NCBI RefSeq assembly: GCF_029892105.1
Contig: NZ_JARZAJ010000026.1
Coordinates: 33,380 to 97,379 of the forward strand
Length of the DNA stretch: 64,000 nucleotides
Source of the DNA: Kitasatospora sp. GP82
GTDB lineage: Bacteria; Actinomycetota; Actinomycetes; Streptomycetales; Streptomycetaceae
Direction: 5' to 3'
A program made the translations under genes and the position numbers. Below are positions 26,664 through 35,767 of this stretch, piece after piece; position 1 is the stretch's first letter; each line of letters begins with the position of its first letter. The notes beneath the pieces were generated by a model. It saw only the letters and a program-made list of their open reading frames with translations, searched no databases and was not told the origin of the DNA.

Positions 26664-27416
26664 TCAGCGGCCGGGGGAGGGAGCGGCGGGCTCGTGCTCG
26701 CCGTGGGGGACGACGGCGTCCTCGTCCGTCGGGGTGGGGTGGCCGAACAGCGCGGCGAGCAAGCCCAACCCGACCACGGTGCCGACGAGTTGGGCGGCGA
26801 CGAACGCGAGGACCGAGGCCGGGGCGATCCCGGCGAAGGTGTCGCTGAAGGCCCGGCCGATGGTGACGGCCGGGTTGGCGAAGCTGGTCGAGGAGGTGAA
26901 CCAGTACGCCGCCCCGATCCAGCAGGCGACCGCGACGGGCCCGAAGTGCGCTCGGCCGGTCCGGGCCAGACCGAAGATCAGCAGGACCAGGCCGGCGGTC
27001 GCCACGACCTCGCCCAGCCACAGGTGGCCTGCGAAGCGGTCGTGGGTGGACCAGGTCACGAGCGGCTTGGCGAACATGGCGTCCGCCAGGACGGCGCCGC
27101 CGATCGCACCGGCGATCTGGGCGCCCGCATAGGCCGCGACCTCGCGCGGCCCCGGGCCGTCGCCGGTCCGGCGGCCGGTCCACCAGGTGGCGAGGGTGAC
27201 GACGGGGTTGAAGTGGGCGCCGGATATCGGGCCGAGCAGGGCGATCAGCGCGCCCACGCCGAAGACGGTCGCCAGGGAGCCGGCCATCAGCTGCACGCCG
27301 ACGTCCTGGCTGAGCTGGGTGGCCTGGATACCGGAGCCGACCACGATCGCGGCCAGCGCAGCCGTGCCGAGCGCTTCGGCGGCCGTCCTGCGGCCCAGCG
27401 GAGCAGGCTCGGTCAT
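26664..27416 (-). CDS. Aquaporin-family channel in the ars operon (AqpS-like)
   Basis: 250 aa with six membrane spans. The MIP signatures are both present: SGAHFNPVVTLATW (NPV in place of NPA) in the first half and TSFANPAVTIGRAF in the second. In ars operons such channels let arsenite flow out down its gradient, replacing the ArsB or Acr3 pump, as described for AqpS of Sinorhizobium. The start at 27416 overlaps the arsR stop by ATGA, so the two are translationally coupled. Confidence 0.9.
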   Translation of the reverse strand: MTEPAPLGRRTAAEALGTAALAAIVVGSGIQATQLSQDVGVQLMAGSLATVFGVGALIALLGPISGAHFNPVVTLATWWTGRRTGDGPGPREVAAYAGAQIAGAIGGAVLADAMFAKPLVTWSTHDRFAGHLWLGEVVATAGLVLLIFGLARTGRAHFGPVAVACWIGAAYWFTSSTSFANPAVTIGRAFSDTFAGIAPASVLAFVAAQLVGTVVGLGLLAALFGHPTPTDEDAVVPHGEHEPAAPSPGR

Positions 27417-27793
27417 CCGGTGCCTCCGGTGGCGGCCGGGGCTGCCGCCGGAGTCTGGAGGAGGGAGGAGAGGCGGGCCAGGGCGGCGGGCAGTACCCAG
27501 TAGTAGACCCAGGTCCCACGGCGCTCGGAGCCGACCAGGCCGGCCTCGCGCAGCACCTTCAGGTGGTGGGAGATGGTCGGCTGGGACACGTCGAAGGGCC
27601 CGGTCAGGTCGCAGACGCACGCCTCGCCGCCCTCGTGGGAGGCGATCAGGGAGAGCAGTCGCAGCCGCACGGGGTCCGAGAGGGCCTTGAACATCCTCGC
27701 CAGGTCGGTGGCGGCCTCTTCGCCGAGCGGTTCGCGGACCATCGGCGAACCGCACGCCGTCCGGTCGATCACCTGAAGCTCCAGTTTCGACAT
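27413..27793 (-). CDS. arsR: ArsR-family metalloid-responsive repressor
   Basis: 126 aa winged-helix repressor. It holds the DNA-recognition helix QPTISHHLKVLREAGLV, and the metalloid-binding pair Cys59 and Cys61 in ACVCDL just before it, the type ArsR uses for As(III) and Sb(III). An additional cysteine (Cys14 in TACGSP) may serve as the third ligand. The gene is first in the operon, and the sequence directly before the ATG holds an AT-rich promoter, with little room for a leader. Confidence 0.93.
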   Translation of the reverse strand: MSKLELQVIDRTACGSPMVREPLGEEAATDLARMFKALSDPVRLRLLSLIASHEGGEACVCDLTGPFDVSQPTISHHLKVLREAGLVGSERRGTWVYYWVLPAALARLSSLLQTPAAAPAATGGTG

Positions 27794-27796
27794 GTG

Positions 27797-27820
27797 TCTA
27801 TGTTGACAGTTATCTATTCA
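27797..27820 (-). promoter_or_regulatory. ars promoter/operator
   Basis: In gene direction the sequence is AATAGATAACTGTCAACATA then GACACATG. It contains TAGA and TGTC/GACA half-sites similar in style to ArsR operators, which often overlap the -10 box. It ends three bases before the start codon, so the transcript may be short-leadered or leaderless. Confidence 0.5.
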
Positions 27821-28226
27821 GGGAGCAACCTCTCGTACTGCAGACCGGCCTGGGCGAGGGCCTGTCATGGAGGTAGTGCAGGACGACGACGGTGCGCATT
27901 CCCATCGGAAGAGAGTGCAGTGCCCGCACGAGCTCGTCCCGCAGCTCGATGGACCGGTACGCGTCGTGCGGGTCGGCGCGGTCGGCGATGCCGGGGCGGT
28001 CGGGGTGCTCACCGGACCGGCCGAGGCGGCGCCAGCGGTCGTTCGCCAGGTTGGCGAACTCGTCGTCTGCCATGGCGACGCCTGCGCTCCCAACACCCTG
28101 GTCGGCAACGACGGCACGTGCACCGGGCACGTCGACCTCGGCGTGCTCGGTCGTCGTCCGGATGGGCTTGGCGGTGGAGGCGTTGGCCTGGTTGAGGATG
28201 GCGGCGATGGCCAGGTCGAGGGTCAT
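27810..28226 (-). pseudogene. RNA polymerase sigma-70 family relic (SigE-like ECF)
   Basis: From ATG 28226 (AGGAAAGG site) the first 40 codons (MTLDLAIAAILNQANAST) do not resemble a sigma factor. The later part does: ANDRWRRLGRSGEHPD, then DPHDAYRSIELRDELVRAL and LPMGMRTVVVLHYLHD, matching the region 2/4 linker and the start of region 4. The -35-reading helix is missing: after LHD the frame is lost and ends within 17 codons. In another frame AGLQYERLLPE then TAG resembles a sigma C-terminus. A composite relic formed by deletions. Confidence 0.65.
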
Positions 28227-28239
28227 GAACGGCACCTTT

Positions 28240-28905
28240 CCTGAGGGGGACGGTTCTTCGGGTGGAGGGGCCCGCAGGGATTGCGGCCCTCTCTGCTCGA
28301 TGGCCGGGGTACGTCCGGCGCTCGCGATCCCGCCGGGCCGCAGGCCCCGGAGACCCGGCGCCGACAGCGCGCCCTCGGGACGCCGAAGGTGTGCTTACGC
28401 GTTCGTGGCGGGATCCGGACGGTGCAGCGCCGCGGGGCCGCAGTCCTCGGGCAGGGCTGCCAGCAGGAGGGCAACTCTGCGGAGGTGGGCGCTTTGAGGG
28501 GTCGCACGGCGCGAGGACGGCGACATGATCTACGCCGGCCTCGCCGATATCGAGCGCCGTTTCTCGTCGAGGCCGTACGTCGCCTGGCACGAGTCCCCGA
28601 CCGCGATCCGCTGCGCATGCCGCACTCGGATAGGAGAGAGAAGGCAAGGAACGAGCAGAGCGGTACTTGCGGACGATCACCGCCGACCGGACGGCAGCAC
28701 AGGAGCCCGGCACCGCTCCACGCCACCGTCAAGAGACCTGCCGAGGTCCGATCCGGCCGCGGCTCTGTTCCCTGGACACCGTGCCCGGCTCGTGCCCGGC
28801 GGCGTACTGGAGGTGGGCGGTCGGTTGTGGGAGTACGGTTCATGACGTGTTCGGTTCTCGCGCGGGACTGCACGTGGGCCCTGGGCCCGGGACGGCCGGG
28901 CCTCC
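28240..28905. other. Gene-poor stretch
   Basis: About 665 bases. Several open frames lie on both strands, but none has a start with a ribosome site plus recognisable motif. It may hold older relics and the DedA promoter. Confidence 0.35.
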
Positions 28906-29538
28906 GTGAGTGGGGTGCTGTTGGCCGTGGACCCGACGAGCGGGGCGTCACTGCTCGCGGCCTTCGGCGCACTGGCCGTGCTGATCGTGCTCTTCGCCGA
29001 GTCGGGGCTGCCGGTCGTGGGCTTCTTCCTGCCGGGGGACACGCTGCTCTTTCCAGCAGGGGTGTTCTGCGCCGGGGGAAACCACCCCGGGCCGCATCTG
29101 TCGCTTTGGCAGGTGATGGTCTGCGCGGCCGTCGGATCGGTGGCAGGGGCGCAGTTCGGCTTCTTCCTGGGGCGGCGCGGGGGCCGGACGGCCCTGGCGC
29201 GCAGCCGGAGCCCTCGGCTGAAATCGGTGGTGCTCCGAGGCGAGGAGCTGTTGCGTCGCTACGGCTATCGCAAGGCGATCGTGCTGGGCCGTTTCGTGCC
29301 GATGGTCCGTACAGTGCTCAGCCCCCTGGCGGGGATGCTGGAAGTGCCCGTCCGCACCTTCACCGTCTGGCAGATCACCGGGGCCCTGGCCTGGTCGCAG
29401 AGCCTTGTGCTGGCCGGGTACTGGCTGGGGGCCGCGGTGCCGGGTATCGACCGGTACCTGCTGGCGGCGGTCGCACTGATCGTCGCGCTCTCGCTGCTGC
29501 CCCTGCTCCTCCAGGCCCGGGGAAACTCCCGTTCTTGA
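28906..29538 (+). CDS. DedA/VTT-domain membrane protein
   Basis: 210 aa with four to five membrane spans. The family features are ESGLPVVGFFLPGDTLLFPAG near residues 32-52 and a GRFVPMVRTVLSPLAGML segment near 128-145, where the conserved Arg and Pro line the membrane pocket. DedA proteins move or scramble lipid carriers, such as undecaprenyl phosphate or phosphatidylethanolamine, and affect membrane potential. The GTG at 28906 has only a weak site; the true start could be a few codons later. Confidence 0.86.
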   Translation: MSGVLLAVDPTSGASLLAAFGALAVLIVLFAESGLPVVGFFLPGDTLLFPAGVFCAGGNHPGPHLSLWQVMVCAAVGSVAGAQFGFFLGRRGGRTALARSRSPRLKSVVLRGEELLRRYGYRKAIVLGRFVPMVRTVLSPLAGMLEVPVRTFTVWQITGALAWSQSLVLAGYWLGAAVPGIDRYLLAAVALIVALSLLPLLLQARGNSRS

Positions 29539-29693
29539 TGACAGCGTGGCCCGCACCGCCTGGGGTCGACCCGAGCCCGGCCGGTACGCGGACCCGCTGA
29601 CGCCCGCCCCCGGGTGCACGCCGTTGCAGGCGACAAGGGCATCCGTCCCGCCTGGACTCCGGACGTCGCGTTCACGTTGGGGCAGGCACGGCA

Positions 29694-30284
29694 GTGGATA
29701 TCGCGTTCGGCCTGGACGAGTGGACCGACATCGTCAGCGGGATCGACCTGCTGATTGCCGACGGGGTCGCGGATCCGGATCGGCTCGGGATCGGCGGATG
29801 GAGCCACGGCGGATTCATGGCCGCCTGGGCGGTAGGGCAGACCGACCGCTTCAAGGCCGCTCTGATGGGCGCCGGGATCAGCGACTGGGGCATGCTCGCC
29901 GCGACCGGCGAGCTGGGAGCCCAAGAGGCGGGGCTCGGCGGCAGTTTCGGCTGGGAGGGAAACGGCCCGCACCACCACGACCGGCTCAGCCCGATCTCGT
30001 CCGCCTCGAAGATCCGCACCCCGGTGCTGATCCTGCACGGCGAGGACGACACCAATGTGCCGCTCGGCCAGGCGACCTTCTTCCACCGGGCACTACGCCG
30101 ATTCGGGGTCGAGCACGAATTCGTCGTCTACCCACGCGAGGGTCACACGATCTGGATCAACTCCGAGCGCGGCCGCCGAGGTGGCGCCCGCACCGGGCCT
30201 CGCCCGCTGCGCCGCCCACCGTCCCCGCGAGCAGCCTCATCACCACCGGGGCCGCGAGCTCTCACCAGACCGGTCGGATGTTGA
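29694..30284 (+). pseudogene. S9 prolyl-oligopeptidase-like relic (catalytic domain only)
   Basis: The frame encodes only the last third of an S9-family peptidase: the nucleophile elbow GGWSHGGFMAAW, then ILHGEDDTNVPLGQA with the acid Asp, and VVYPREGHTI with the His. Family members are about 600-700 aa; the propeller domain is missing upstream. After EGHTIWINSERG the sequence becomes Arg/Pro-rich and no longer resembles the family, so the C-terminal helix is also lost. No ribosome site precedes the first start. Confidence 0.75.
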
Positions 30285-30729
30285 TCCGATGGTCGCCGTA
30301 GACGTGGTCGAGGTAGGCGCGCAAGTCCGCATGGACGGCGTCGAGGCGGTCGGCACCGATGACGGCGGCCCACTGCTTCTCGGACTCGGCCCACAGCTCA
30401 TCGGCGAGGTGGAGGTACTCCCGGCCGCGTTCGGTGAGCACGAGGATCTGCGCACGGCCGTCCGTGGGGTGGGACCGCCGTTCCAGGTAGCCCCAGTCGG
30501 CTAGTTCCGTGACGGTCTTGGACGCCGACTGCTTGGTCACGTCGAGCCTGGCCGCCAGATCGACCACGGTGGCACCGGGGTGGTCGGCGAGATAGCGGAA
30601 GACATAGCCGTGCGCCGGGCGCAGGGGCTCGCGTCCGAGTTCGACCAGGCGGGCGTGCAGGTGGTCGGTCATGGCGCGGAACGTCATGGCGAGCAGCAGC
30701 GGGACTTCTCCGGGGCGGCGGTCGTCCAT
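30262..30729 (-). CDS. MarR-family transcriptional regulator
   Basis: 155 aa from ATG 30729, preceded by AAGGA; a start 11 codons upstream has no site. The winged helix holds VVDLAARLDVTKQSASKTV (recognition helix) and the wing YLERRSHPTDGRAQILVLT with the Asp-x-Arg signature DGRA. The dimerising helices lie at both ends. It is divergent from a cupin-amidohydrolase operon, with two matching palindromes in the 121-base gap, so it very likely represses both itself and that operon. The ligand is unknown, probably an aromatic. Confidence 0.9.
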   Translation of the reverse strand: MDDRRPGEVPLLLAMTFRAMTDHLHARLVELGREPLRPAHGYVFRYLADHPGATVVDLAARLDVTKQSASKTVTELADWGYLERRSHPTDGRAQILVLTERGREYLHLADELWAESEKQWAAVIGADRLDAVHADLRAYLDHVYGDHRINIRPVW

Positions 30730-30768
30730 GAGGATCCTTGCGGGTCGCGGGCGCTTGCACACCCTAGA

Positions 30769-30833
30769 TAGTCAGTTGAGTTGACCTTATCCGATGCCCG
30801 GCGTAGCGTCTGACTAGTCAGCCCAGTTGACTA
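30769..30833. promoter_or_regulatory. Two MarR boxes, TAGTCA-N7-TGACYT/TA
   Basis: Box 1 is TAGTCA-GTTGAGT-TGACCT at 30769-30787; box 2 is TAGTCA-GCCCAGT-TGACTA at 30815-30833, a perfect 6-bp palindrome. Their starts are 46 bases apart and lie within the divergent marR/cupin promoter. Box 2 ends 17 bases before the cupin start codon. Confidence 0.75.
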
Positions 30834-30850
30834 TCTGCCGGAGGAAACCA

Positions 30851-31225
30851 ATGCCCTTGTCGACCATCGCCGACGCCGCGGCGTTCGCCCGCGACGGCTT
30901 CACCTTCCGCCCCCTGGCCGTGCCGTCCCGCGGGAGCGCGGAGCTCGCGATCTGGGCGCTGGAGATCGCCCCGGACGCGGCCAGCGAGATCCACTCGATG
31001 GACCGCGAGGAGGTCTTCGTCGTCGTGAACGGCAAGGTCTCGGCCACCGTCGGCGGCGTGGAGGTCACCGCGCAGGACGGCGACGCGATCATCGTCCCCG
31101 CGAACACGCCGCTGCAGATCCGCAACGCCTGTCCCGAGAACCCGGCGACACTGACCGCGGCGACCTCGGTCGGGATGAAGGCCACGGTCGGCGACGCGAC
31201 GTTCCCGCCGCCGTGGGCCCAGTGA
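30851..31225 (+). CDS. Small cupin-domain protein
   Basis: 124 aa single-domain cupin. ATG 30851 is preceded by GGAGGAAACC. Cupin motif 1 is in ASEIHSMDREEVFVVVNGKV (His and Glu ligands) and motif 2 in DGDAIIVPANTPLQIRN, where the second His is replaced, so metal binding may be altered. It is followed after 59 bases by an amidohydrolase. The MarR boxes upstream suggest induction by a small aromatic or stress compound. It may be a sensor, isomerase or dioxygenase-like protein. Confidence 0.85.
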   Translation: MPLSTIADAAAFARDGFTFRPLAVPSRGSAELAIWALEIAPDAASEIHSMDREEVFVVVNGKVSATVGGVEVTAQDGDAIIVPANTPLQIRNACPENPATLTAATSVGMKATVGDATFPPPWAQ

Positions 31226-31284
31226 ACCGACGATCGGAGCTGGCACCGGCGACCAGCAGACCCTGCGGCGAGGAGCAGAGCACC

Positions 31285-32448
31285 ATGGCCGCCACCACCC
31301 GCATCGACGTCCACGCCCACTTCCTGCCCGGCGCCTACCTGGAAGCCGTCCAGGAAGCCGGCCTGGCCAGCTTCGACGGGGGCATCCCCGTCCCTGGGTG
31401 GAGCCTGGCCGGAGCGCTGGACTTCATGGGCCGCCAGGGGGTGACTGCCCAAGTCCTGTCAGTTCCCTCACCCACCGCGCACCATCTCGCCGGCCCCGCT
31501 GGCGCACCGAGGCTCGCTCGCCGCCTCAACGAGGCGGCGGCCGAGATCATCGACCGGCACCCGACTCGCTTCGGCGCCCTGGCGCACCTGCCACTGCCCG
31601 ACGTGGACGCGACCCTGTCAGAGATCGACCACAGCCTGGACGGCCTCGCACTCGACGGCGTGATCCTGGCGACCAACTACGCCGCCACCTACCTCGGCGA
31701 GCCCGCCTTTGACCCGGTCCTGGCCGAACTCGACCGGCGTGGCGCCACCGTCCTGCTCCACCCCACCGCCCCGGCCTGCTTCGCGGAGACCGGGCTCGGG
31801 CACCCGGCGCCGCTCGTCGAGTTCGTCTTCGACGTCGCCCGCACCGTCACCCACCTCCTCTACACAGGTGCGCTGGCCCGCTATCCGAACCTGCGGATCA
31901 TCCTCCCCCACGCGGGAGGGGCCGTACCGGCGCTCGCTTGGCGGCTCTCCGCCTTCGCGGCGCAGCCCGCTCTCACCCCCGGGGCGAACCTCGACCCCGA
32001 TACCGTGCTGGCGCAGCTGCGTAGTCTCTACTACGACCTTGCCCTCGGCGCGAACCCCCACGCACTGTCCACCCTGCTGGAGATCGCCGACCCCGGGCAC
32101 CTGCTGTTCGGCACGGACTACCCCTTCAGCCCCGAACCCCTCATCAGCGCCAACAGCCGCAGCCTCGCCGGCTACCCGGGGCTCACCGACAACACCCGGT
32201 GCTCCATCGCCGCCGACAACGCGCTGCCGCTGTTCCCGCACCTCGCCGCACGCCTGGCACAGATGGCCCGCGGCGGGATCGTCGCCGGAACCCGCCCGGG
32301 CCACGCACTGGCCGGCGCGGCAGAGTGCCCGGCTTCGGCCCCGGCTGGGCCGGGCCTGGCTCGGCTCGGCCACCCAGTCCGTCCCCTTCGGTCCGGGCCG
32401 GATCGAGCGACCGGCCCTGCGCTTCCTGCTGACCAGCGCCCAGCTTGA
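31285..32448 (+). CDS. Amidohydrolase-2 (ACMSD-like) family protein
   Basis: 387 aa from ATG 31285 (GGAG ten bases upstream). Metal ligands: RIDVHAHFLP near the start, LLHPTAPAC (His), the LPHAGG motif and LLFGTDYPFS (Asp), all in the order of the ACMSD/gamma-resorcylate-decarboxylase group, which decarboxylates or hydrolyses ring-derived acids with zinc or manganese. The natural end is expected near PLFPHLAARLAQM. The remaining 55 or so residues (from GGIVAGTRPG on) are Gly/Ala/Pro-rich, probably a read-through caused by a nearby rearrangement. Confidence 0.83.
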   Translation: MAATTRIDVHAHFLPGAYLEAVQEAGLASFDGGIPVPGWSLAGALDFMGRQGVTAQVLSVPSPTAHHLAGPAGAPRLARRLNEAAAEIIDRHPTRFGALAHLPLPDVDATLSEIDHSLDGLALDGVILATNYAATYLGEPAFDPVLAELDRRGATVLLHPTAPACFAETGLGHPAPLVEFVFDVARTVTHLLYTGALARYPNLRIILPHAGGAVPALAWRLSAFAAQPALTPGANLDPDTVLAQLRSLYYDLALGANPHALSTLLEIADPGHLLFGTDYPFSPEPLISANSRSLAGYPGLTDNTRCSIAADNALPLFPHLAARLAQMARGGIVAGTRPGHALAGAAECPASAPAGPGLARLGHPVRPLRSGPDRATGPALPADQRPA

Positions 32449-32629
32449 CTCTCTCGGGGATCTTGAAGTTGCTAGGCGTGACCAGGAGATCACGGCGCAT
32501 GCACGGGGTCGCTTCGAGATCGTCGCGATAGTTGGGGCGCCAGTGTCCGTCCGTCCGCGTTCCGGTGTGCGGGTCCCCTCCCTCACTGCGCAGGTCGCAC
32601 GGGCGAGCAGCCCGAAGGGTACGACGGCG

Positions 32630-33720
32630 ATGTGGGTGGAAGACCGGCTGGACGGGCTGTGGCGCGGCGAGGACTTCACCCACTGGTACCCGCGCGATGG
32701 GCGCCCCGGCCTCTCGCCCGCGCAACTGGCCACCGTCTGTGTACTCCAATTCCTGCTCGACCTGTCCGATCGTCAGGCGGTCGAGGCGGTGCGCCGCCGC
32801 ATCGACTTCAAATACGCCCTGGCCATGGACTTGGACGACCCGGGCTTGCACCACAGCGTGCTGGCTGACTTCCGCGAGCGCCTCACCCGGGGCGACCGTG
32901 CTGACCGCCTGCTCGATCTCGCGCCGGCACGTCTGAAGGACGCCGGACTCGTGCGCGAACGCACCACGCAGCGCACCGACTCCACTCATGTTCTGGCCGC
33001 GGTGCGCGACCTGACCCAGCTGGAGCTGATCACCGAGGCGATGCGGGCCGCGCTGGAAGAACTCGCCGCCCCGCCCCGCACCTGCTGGCCGGCCTGGTCG
33101 CCGAGGACTGGGGCCGCCGCTACGGCCGCACGGTCCGGGCCCCGTCCCCGGCCCACAGGTCCAGGCTCTGCGGCAGATCGTCGTGCAGGACTGCTACCGC
33201 GACGCGGAGGGCCGGCTGCGCTGGCGCACGGACGACAGCGGCGGACTGCCACCCTCGTCCCGCGCGGTCGTTTCCCCCTATGACCTGACGGCCCGCTACG
33301 CACGCCGGGGACAGACCACCCGCTGGAAGGGCTTCGTCGCCCACCTCACCGAGACCTGCACACCCGACGGCACCCGCGTGATCACGGACGTGGCCACCAC
33401 GGCGGCCACCACGAACGACGCCCAGGTACTGCCCGGTAATCACACCCGGCTGAGGCGTCGCGGCCTGCTTCCCGCCGAGCACCTGGTCGACGGTGGCTAC
33501 ACCTCCGTGGTCCACATGGAGCAGGCCGTCCGTGAGCATCAGGTCGCCCTCATCGGCCCGTTTCCGGGCAACCCACCCGCCGGCACCGCAGGAAGGAGGG
33601 CTTCGGTCGGGACGACTTCCGCATCGACTTCGACCGCCGGGAGCTGACCTGCCCCCAGGGCCAGGTCAGCAGGGGCTGGCACGGCCCCTACGCGACCTCT
33701 TCTCCCACCGCGGCCCCGCT
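32630..33720 (+). pseudogene. IS1182-type transposase relic
   Basis: The frame from ATG 32630 (preceded by ASSPKGTTA-like coding) reads GLWRGEDFTHWYPRDGRPGL, then LATVCVLQFLLDLSDRQA and RIDFKYALAMDLDDPG, then RTDSTHVLAAVRDL with the first catalytic Asp. Near 33068 it shifts frame to HLLAGLVAEDWGRRYGRTVR. It shifts again before 33180 to IVVQDCYRDAEG and GFVAHLTETC, with a later catalytic segment VDGGYTS. A final shift near 33590 gives GFGRDDFRIDFDRRELTCPQ. It is truncated near 33720. Terminal inverted repeats were not found. Confidence 0.85.
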
Positions 33721-33759
33721 GATCGTGTCGAGTCGGAAGCCGTGCCGCTCAGGCTATTT

Positions 33760-33799
33760 TGGCAGTTGTGCCACTTTGTCTATACTGGCACTACTGCCA
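33760..33799 (+). promoter_or_regulatory. Tandem TGGCA-N4-TGCCA operators before the P450 operon
   Basis: TGGCA-GTTG-TGCCA at 33760-33773 and TGGCA-CTAC-TGCCA at 33786-33799 are two perfect 5-bp-arm palindromes, 26 bases apart. They lie in an AT-rich promoter patch 64-103 bases before the first gene. Related boxes precede the tetR gene downstream of the operon, so this is the probable TetR operator. Confidence 0.75.
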
Positions 33800-33862
33800 C
33801 TTTCTGAGTGTGGCCTGTGCCTGTCGATGGCGTCCCCGCGGCCGCCGCGAGAAGGAGCTTTC

Positions 33863-34321
33863 ATGGCGGACATCGAGTCTGTGGGCCAGGGCCCGCACAG
33901 CGGCGTGATTCGCGTCGGCTACGCCCTTGTCGGAGCCTTTCTGGCCTGGCGTTGGGCGACTGGTGGGAGCGAGCCGGCGTGGGAGCACGGTCTGCAGGTC
34001 CTGGCCACCATGGCGGCGCTGATGGCGCTCTTGCAGCTGGCCCGTCGGCGGCGTATCCGCCGCGTGGGCTGGAGCGTCCTGGACCGGGTGCCCCTGCGGA
34101 TCCTTCTCCCGGCGAAGGTGCTGCTGGTCGCCGTCGCGCTCGGCGCCCAGTGGCTGCTCGCCCGGTGGACGTCCGAGGCGCAGTCGATCGTCGCGCTCGG
34201 CCTGTTCCTGGTGATCGCGGTGGGCGGGCCCGTCCTGCATCGGCGGGGGGCCGGGTCGGCGGGCCGCCCCGGCGAAACGCGCCGACCCCTTGAGGAAACC
34301 GCTGGAGGCTTCCATGAATGA
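33863..34321 (+). CDS. Small membrane protein heading the P450 operon
   Basis: 152 aa. ATG 33863 follows GAAGGAG. Four hydrophobic segments are seen: VIRVGYALVGAFLAW, GLQVLATMAALMALLQLA, ILLPAKVLLVAVALGAQWLL and SIVALGLFLVIAVGG. The family is not recognised. Its stop overlaps the P450 start by eight bases, so its making is tied to that of the P450. A membrane anchor or transporter for the P450 substrate is a possible role, not shown by any motif. Confidence 0.72.
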   Translation: MADIESVGQGPHSGVIRVGYALVGAFLAWRWATGGSEPAWEHGLQVLATMAALMALLQLARRRRIRRVGWSVLDRVPLRILLPAKVLLVAVALGAQWLLARWTSEAQSIVALGLFLVIAVGGPVLHRRGAGSAGRPGETRRPLEETAGGFHE

Positions 34322-35558
34322 GACAACCGTCAACGAACCGACAACGAATGACGCCGTATCACCGCTGCCCGGCATGCCGCGGGTGCGTACCTGCCCCTTC
34401 AGTCCGGCGCCCGAGTACGCGCGGCTGCGCGAGAACGCTCCGATCAGCCAGATCGCGTTCCCCGGCGGAGGGTCCGGCTGGCTGGTCACGCGGTACGAGG
34501 ACGTGCGGGCGATGCTGGCGGACCCGCGGTTCAGCTCAAGCCTGGGCATGGGTGCGCCGCATGTGCGTCCGGTCCCGGCGATGCTTGAGAAGCCGCGCCC
34601 GGGGGCGCTGCTGCGGCTGGACGAGCCGGAACACACGCGCTACCGGCGCCCGGTGATGCGGGCGTTCACCGTCAAGCGGGTCCAGGCGCTGCGGCCCCGG
34701 ATCCAGCAGATCGTCGACGAGTGCCTGGATGCGATGGAGCGCTCCGGCGGGCCGGTGGACCTAGTGGCCGAACTCGCCCTTCCGGTGACCTCGCTGGTCA
34801 TCTGCGAACTGCTCGGCGTGGACTACGAGGACCGCGACACCTTCCAGGGCCTGGCCGGACAGCTCCTGGCCATCGATGCCTCACCCGAGCAGACGCAAGC
34901 GGCCCGCCTGGAACTGGGCCTGTTCATCGCCGGTCTGGTCGCGGCCAAGCGCGAGCAGCCCGGCGAGGATCTGCTCAGCACCCTGATCCAGGAGGCCGAC
35001 GCCGACCAGGACAGTCCCCTGACGGACGAGGCGCTGACCATCCTGGGCTCGCTGCTGCTGATCGCGGGCCACGAGACGACCGCGAACATGATCGCCTTGA
35101 GCACGTTGACGCTGCTGCACCACCCCGGCCAGTTCGCCGCCCTGCATCACAACCCGTCCCTGGTCCAGGGCGCGGTGGACGAACTGCTCCGCTACCTGAC
35201 GATCATCCAGTTCGGCCTGACCCGGGTGGCGACCGAGGATGTCACGCTCGGCGGCCGGCTCATCTGCGCCGGGGAGTACGTGATCGCGGCCCTGCCCTCC
35301 GCCAACCGCGACCCTGCCCTGGGCATCGACGCCCCCGACCGCCTCGACGTGACCCGCGACCCGGCCGCCCACGTGGCCTTCGGATACGGCCCGCACCAGT
35401 GCCTGGGCCAGCAACTCGCCCGCGCCGAACTCCAGATCACCCTCACTTCGCTGATCCAGCGCTTCCCCACCCTGCGCCTGGCCGTCCCGCCAGAGCAGGT
35501 GCCCTACCGCGACGACATGATCATCTACGGCGTCCACCGACTGCCCGTCACCTGGTGA
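34314..35558 (+). CDS. Cytochrome P450 (CYP105/CYP107-like soluble type)
   Basis: 414 aa from ATG 34314 with GGAGG before it. Motifs in order: I-helix oxygen-binding LLIAGHETTANM, K-helix ExxR in VDELLRYL, and heme loop FGYGPHQCLGQQLAR with the thiolate Cys363. Bacterial class I P450s oxidise a bound small molecule, taking electrons from the ferredoxin and reductase encoded immediately after it. Lack of a neighbouring synthase suggests a catabolic, detoxifying or tailoring role on an outside compound. The TetR-type regulator nearby supports substrate induction. Confidence 0.95.
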   Translation: MNETTVNEPTTNDAVSPLPGMPRVRTCPFSPAPEYARLRENAPISQIAFPGGGSGWLVTRYEDVRAMLADPRFSSSLGMGAPHVRPVPAMLEKPRPGALLRLDEPEHTRYRRPVMRAFTVKRVQALRPRIQQIVDECLDAMERSGGPVDLVAELALPVTSLVICELLGVDYEDRDTFQGLAGQLLAIDASPEQTQAARLELGLFIAGLVAAKREQPGEDLLSTLIQEADADQDSPLTDEALTILGSLLLIAGHETTANMIALSTLTLLHHPGQFAALHHNPSLVQGAVDELLRYLTIIQFGLTRVATEDVTLGGRLICAGEYVIAALPSANRDPALGIDAPDRLDVTRDPAAHVAFGYGPHQCLGQQLARAELQITLTSLIQRFPTLRLAVPPEQVPYRDDMIIYGVHRLPVTW

Positions 35559-35572
35559 AAGGACAACCCACC

Positions 35573-35767
35573 ATGCGCGTCACCCTCGACCAGGACAAGT
35601 GCTGCGGCGCCGGAACCTGCGTCCTGTCCGCCCCCGACGTCTTCGACCAGGACGACGACGGCATAGCCATCCTCCTCGACCCCACTCCGCCGGCCCACCT
35701 GGCCGCGGGCGTGCGCGACGCGGCCACCCGCTGCCCGGCCGCCGCCATCCGCCTGGAAGCCGAATGA
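35573..35767 (+). CDS. 3Fe-4S ferredoxin of the P450 operon
   Basis: 64 aa. AAAGGA lies before ATG 35573. Cluster ligands are Cys10, Cys16 (DKCCGAGTC) and Cys54 (TRCPAAAI); the central position that would be the fourth ligand holds Gly or Ala, as in single 3Fe-4S ferredoxins. Cys11 is an extra cysteine in a position usually Ile or Val. It carries electrons from the reductase to the P450. Its stop overlaps the reductase start (ATGA). Confidence 0.93.
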   Translation: MRVTLDQDKCCGAGTCVLSAPDVFDQDDDGIAILLDPTPPAHLAAGVRDAATRCPAAAIRLEAE

